NCBI GenBank assembly: GCA_003228395.1
Contig: QIDJ01000155.1
Span: 1-7,820, forward strand
DNA length: 7,820 nucleotides
Direction: 5' to 3'
Source of the DNA: Flammeovirgaceae bacterium
Lineage (GTDB): Bacteria; Bacteroidota; Bacteroidia; Cytophagales; Cyclobacteriaceae
Shown: piece by piece, positions 6,385-7,820 of the stretch
How the letters are laid out: each line of letters starts with the position of its first letter
Numbering within the stretch: the stretch's first letter is position 1
Translations under genes and position numbers: made by a program
Notes under the pieces: model-generated
What the model was told of the DNA's origin: nothing
The model's database searches: none
What the model saw: only the letters and a program-made list of their open reading frames with translations

Positions 6385-7584
6385 GTGTTGAACGGGAAAA
6401 AAATATTGATCGGTGTTTGCGGGAGTATAGCTGCTTATAAAACAGCTTTTCTTATTCGCTTACTTAAAAAGCAGCATGCAGATGTACGCGTTGTTATGAC
6501 GCCTTCTGCGTCCGGTTTTATTGCCCCGCTTACACTTTCAACTCTTTCTAAGAATCCGGCTCTTTCACAATTCATAGCTAATGACGAGGGTGAGTGGAAT
6601 AATCATGTAGAACTCGGACTCTGGGCAGATGTTTTTATAATTGCTCCCGCCAGTGCTAATACGATAGCCAAAATGGCAAACGGTATCTGTGATAATCTGT
6701 TGCTGGCGGTATATCTATCGGCGCGATGTCCCGTATATGTAGCGCCGGCCATGGATCTTGACATGTACCAGCATAGTTCCACACAAACCAATATGCGTTT
6801 GTTGCAGGAATCCGGAGTGAAAATGATTGATGCGGAGTTTGGTGAGCTTGCCAGCGGCCTGACCGGCACAGGTAGAATGGCTGAACCGGAAAACATTGTA
6901 AATTTAGTTAATGATTTCTTCTCATCGGACAGGCCGCTTCAGGGTAAAAATGCGTTGGTAACAGCCGGGCCAACGTATGAACAAATTGATCCCGTACGGT
7001 TTATCGGTAATCATTCTTCGGGAAAAATGGGTGTGGCTATCGCAAACCAACTGATGGCATACGGAGCAGATGTGAAACTGATACTGGGCCCGGTAAACGA
7101 TATTTTTGAGCTGGAAGGGCTCTGCGTTTCAAAAGTTACAAGCGCTGATGAAATGTATGCGCTTGCCAAAGAACAGTTTGCCGGAGCTGATATAACTGTA
7201 CTTGCCGCCGCCGTTGCTGACTATAAGCCCCGGGTCATGGCAGATTCCAAAATCAAGAAAAATAAGGACAACATGACGCTGGAACTCACAAAAACGCCGG
7301 ACATAGCCGCTTCGTTGGGTAAGATAAAGTCAAAAGACCAGATAATTGCAGGTTTTGCACTGGAAACGGATAATGAAATTGAAAATGCGCGCAAAAAATT
7401 ACATTCAAAAAATTTCGATATGATCGTGCTTAATTCATTGAAAGATCCGGGAGCAGGATTTGGATACGACACCAATAAAATTTCTATTATCGATAGGGAT
7501 AATAATACAAGAGATTATGAGTTAAAATCTAAAATTGGCGTGGCTAAAGACATTGTGGATGCAATCGTTGAAAAATATTTCTGA
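6385..7584 (+). CDS. coaBC: Bifunctional phosphopantothenoylcysteine decarboxylase / phosphopantothenate-cysteine ligase
   Basis: CoaBC makes 4'-phosphopantetheine for coenzyme A: CoaB joins phosphopantothenate and cysteine using CTP, and CoaC, an FMN enzyme, decarboxylates the product. The 399-residue length is normal. The CoaC half (1-180) has GVCGSIAAYK (10-19), the catalytic His74 in HVELGLWAD, APASANT (87-93) for FMN, and PAMDLDMY (121-128). The CoaB half (185-399) has TAGPTYEQIDPVRFIGNHSSGKMG (from 193), AAAVADYKP (274-282) and KIKK (289-292). Two CoaC positions differ from E. coli Dfp: Asp123 replaces the Asn of PAMN, and Ser157 replaces the Cys of the ACGDxGxGRM lid (here ASGLTGTGRM). 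From memory this is the usual Bacteroidetes form. The start is GTG 6385 (TTG 6388 is possible); no ATG is near, and the spacing to rpoZ is nine bases. Confidence 0.95.
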   Translation: MLNGKKILIGVCGSIAAYKTAFLIRLLKKQHADVRVVMTPSASGFIAPLTLSTLSKNPALSQFIANDEGEWNNHVELGLWADVFIIAPASANTIAKMANGICDNLLLAVYLSARCPVYVAPAMDLDMYQHSSTQTNMRLLQESGVKMIDAEFGELASGLTGTGRMAEPENIVNLVNDFFSSDRPLQGKNALVTAGPTYEQIDPVRFIGNHSSGKMGVAIANQLMAYGADVKLILGPVNDIFELEGLCVSKVTSADEMYALAKEQFAGADITVLAAAVADYKPRVMADSKIKKNKDNMTLELTKTPDIAASLGKIKSKDQIIAGFALETDNEIENARKKLHSKNFDMIVLNSLKDPGAGFGYDTNKISIIDRDNNTRDYELKSKIGVAKDIVDAIVEKYF

Positions 7585-7820
7585 ATACGCATGTGGATTT
7601 CTGATCCTGCTTTCATTTATTCTGACTGGCTTTACTGCTTCTGCTCAGGAATTAAATTGCAGCGTGCTTGTAAACGACCAGCGGATATCTACCTCTGACA
7701 GGCAGGTATTTCGTGATATGGAAATTGAATTTGCCCGGTTTCTCAACACCAGGAGATGGTCAGATGATGTATTTCAGGACGAAGAACGTATTAAATGCAA
7801 CTTAAGCATAACTATAGATG
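7559..7820 (+). CDS. porD: DUF4835/PorD-type exported protein, N-terminal part (runs off right edge)
   Basis: The first 87 codons of an exported protein are present and open to the window edge. ATG 7559 lies inside coaBC and overlaps its last 26 bases in the +1 frame; TTG 7568 is a later alternative. The translation begins MQSLKNIS, followed by a hydrophobic stretch (GFLILLSFILTGF) and a signal-peptidase site near SAQ-E (30-31). The mature start ELNCSVLVNDQRI, then RQVFRDMEIEFARFLNTRRWSDD and EERIKCNLSITI, fits the DUF4835 family, whose members begin 'ELNC-x-V-x-V' after the signal and carry 'F-N-x-x-x-W-x-x-D'. This family has been named PorD in connection with type IX secretion. I give that from memory, and the biochemical role is unclear. 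The overlap implies translational coupling to coaBC. In related genomes recN often follows; that is outside this window. Confidence 0.8.
   Translation, partial: MQSLKNISEYACGFLILLSFILTGFTASAQELNCSVLVNDQRISTSDRQVFRDMEIEFARFLNTRRWSDDVFQDEERIKCNLSITID

Noticed and set aside
7591..7593. ATG as the start of a gene after coaBC
   Set aside because: Its frame closes within a few dozen codons and lacks a domain, while the overlapping frame from 7559 gives a signal peptide and a DUF4835-like mature start.

Overview
The window is a compact, gene-dense piece of a Bacteroidota (Bacteroidetes) chromosome. Four things point there: a type IX secretion (T9SS) sorting domain on one protein, the clade-typical forms of the RNA polymerase omega subunit and CoaBC, a DUF4835/PorD-type protein directly after coaBC, and promoter elements of the Bacteroidetes form TTG / TAnnTTTG in place of Shine-Dalgarno-led starts. 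The base composition is moderately AT-rich and even throughout. There are no insertion sequences, tRNA or rRNA genes, CRISPR arrays or phage genes. No gap between genes exceeds about 100 bases.

Left part (1-2564, minus strand): reading right to left, tilS (tRNA-Ile lysidine synthetase) overlaps a small cyclic-nucleotide-binding-domain protein that has no DNA-binding domain. After a 95-base gap comes mdh (malate dehydrogenase), which runs off the left edge.

Divergent junction (2565-2636): a short spacer carries a TAnnTTTG element facing each way. It separates tilS from the rightward genes.

Right part (2637-7820, plus strand): an exported OstA/LptA-like protein of lipopolysaccharide transport, a small secreted T9SS-sorted protein, the BamD-like outer-membrane assembly lipoprotein, rpoZ (omega), coaBC (coenzyme A synthesis), and the start of a DUF4835/PorD-type exported protein that overlaps the end of coaBC. 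bamD has the best promoter in the window (TTG, 20 bases, TATATTTG) almost touching its start codon. bamD, rpoZ, coaBC and the DUF4835 gene are therefore probably one transcript. The theme is envelope building (LPS transport, beta-barrel assembly, T9SS) joined to two housekeeping genes.

I see no undescribed defence, mobile or signalling system. Details worth a second look are: four perfect 7-bp repeats ending at the rpoZ start codon; substitutions at two conserved CoaC active-site positions; the HTH-less cNMP-binding protein with a degenerate phosphate-binding cassette; likely leaderless or near-leaderless starts at bamD and tilS; and a small T9SS cargo of unknown function among envelope-biogenesis genes.
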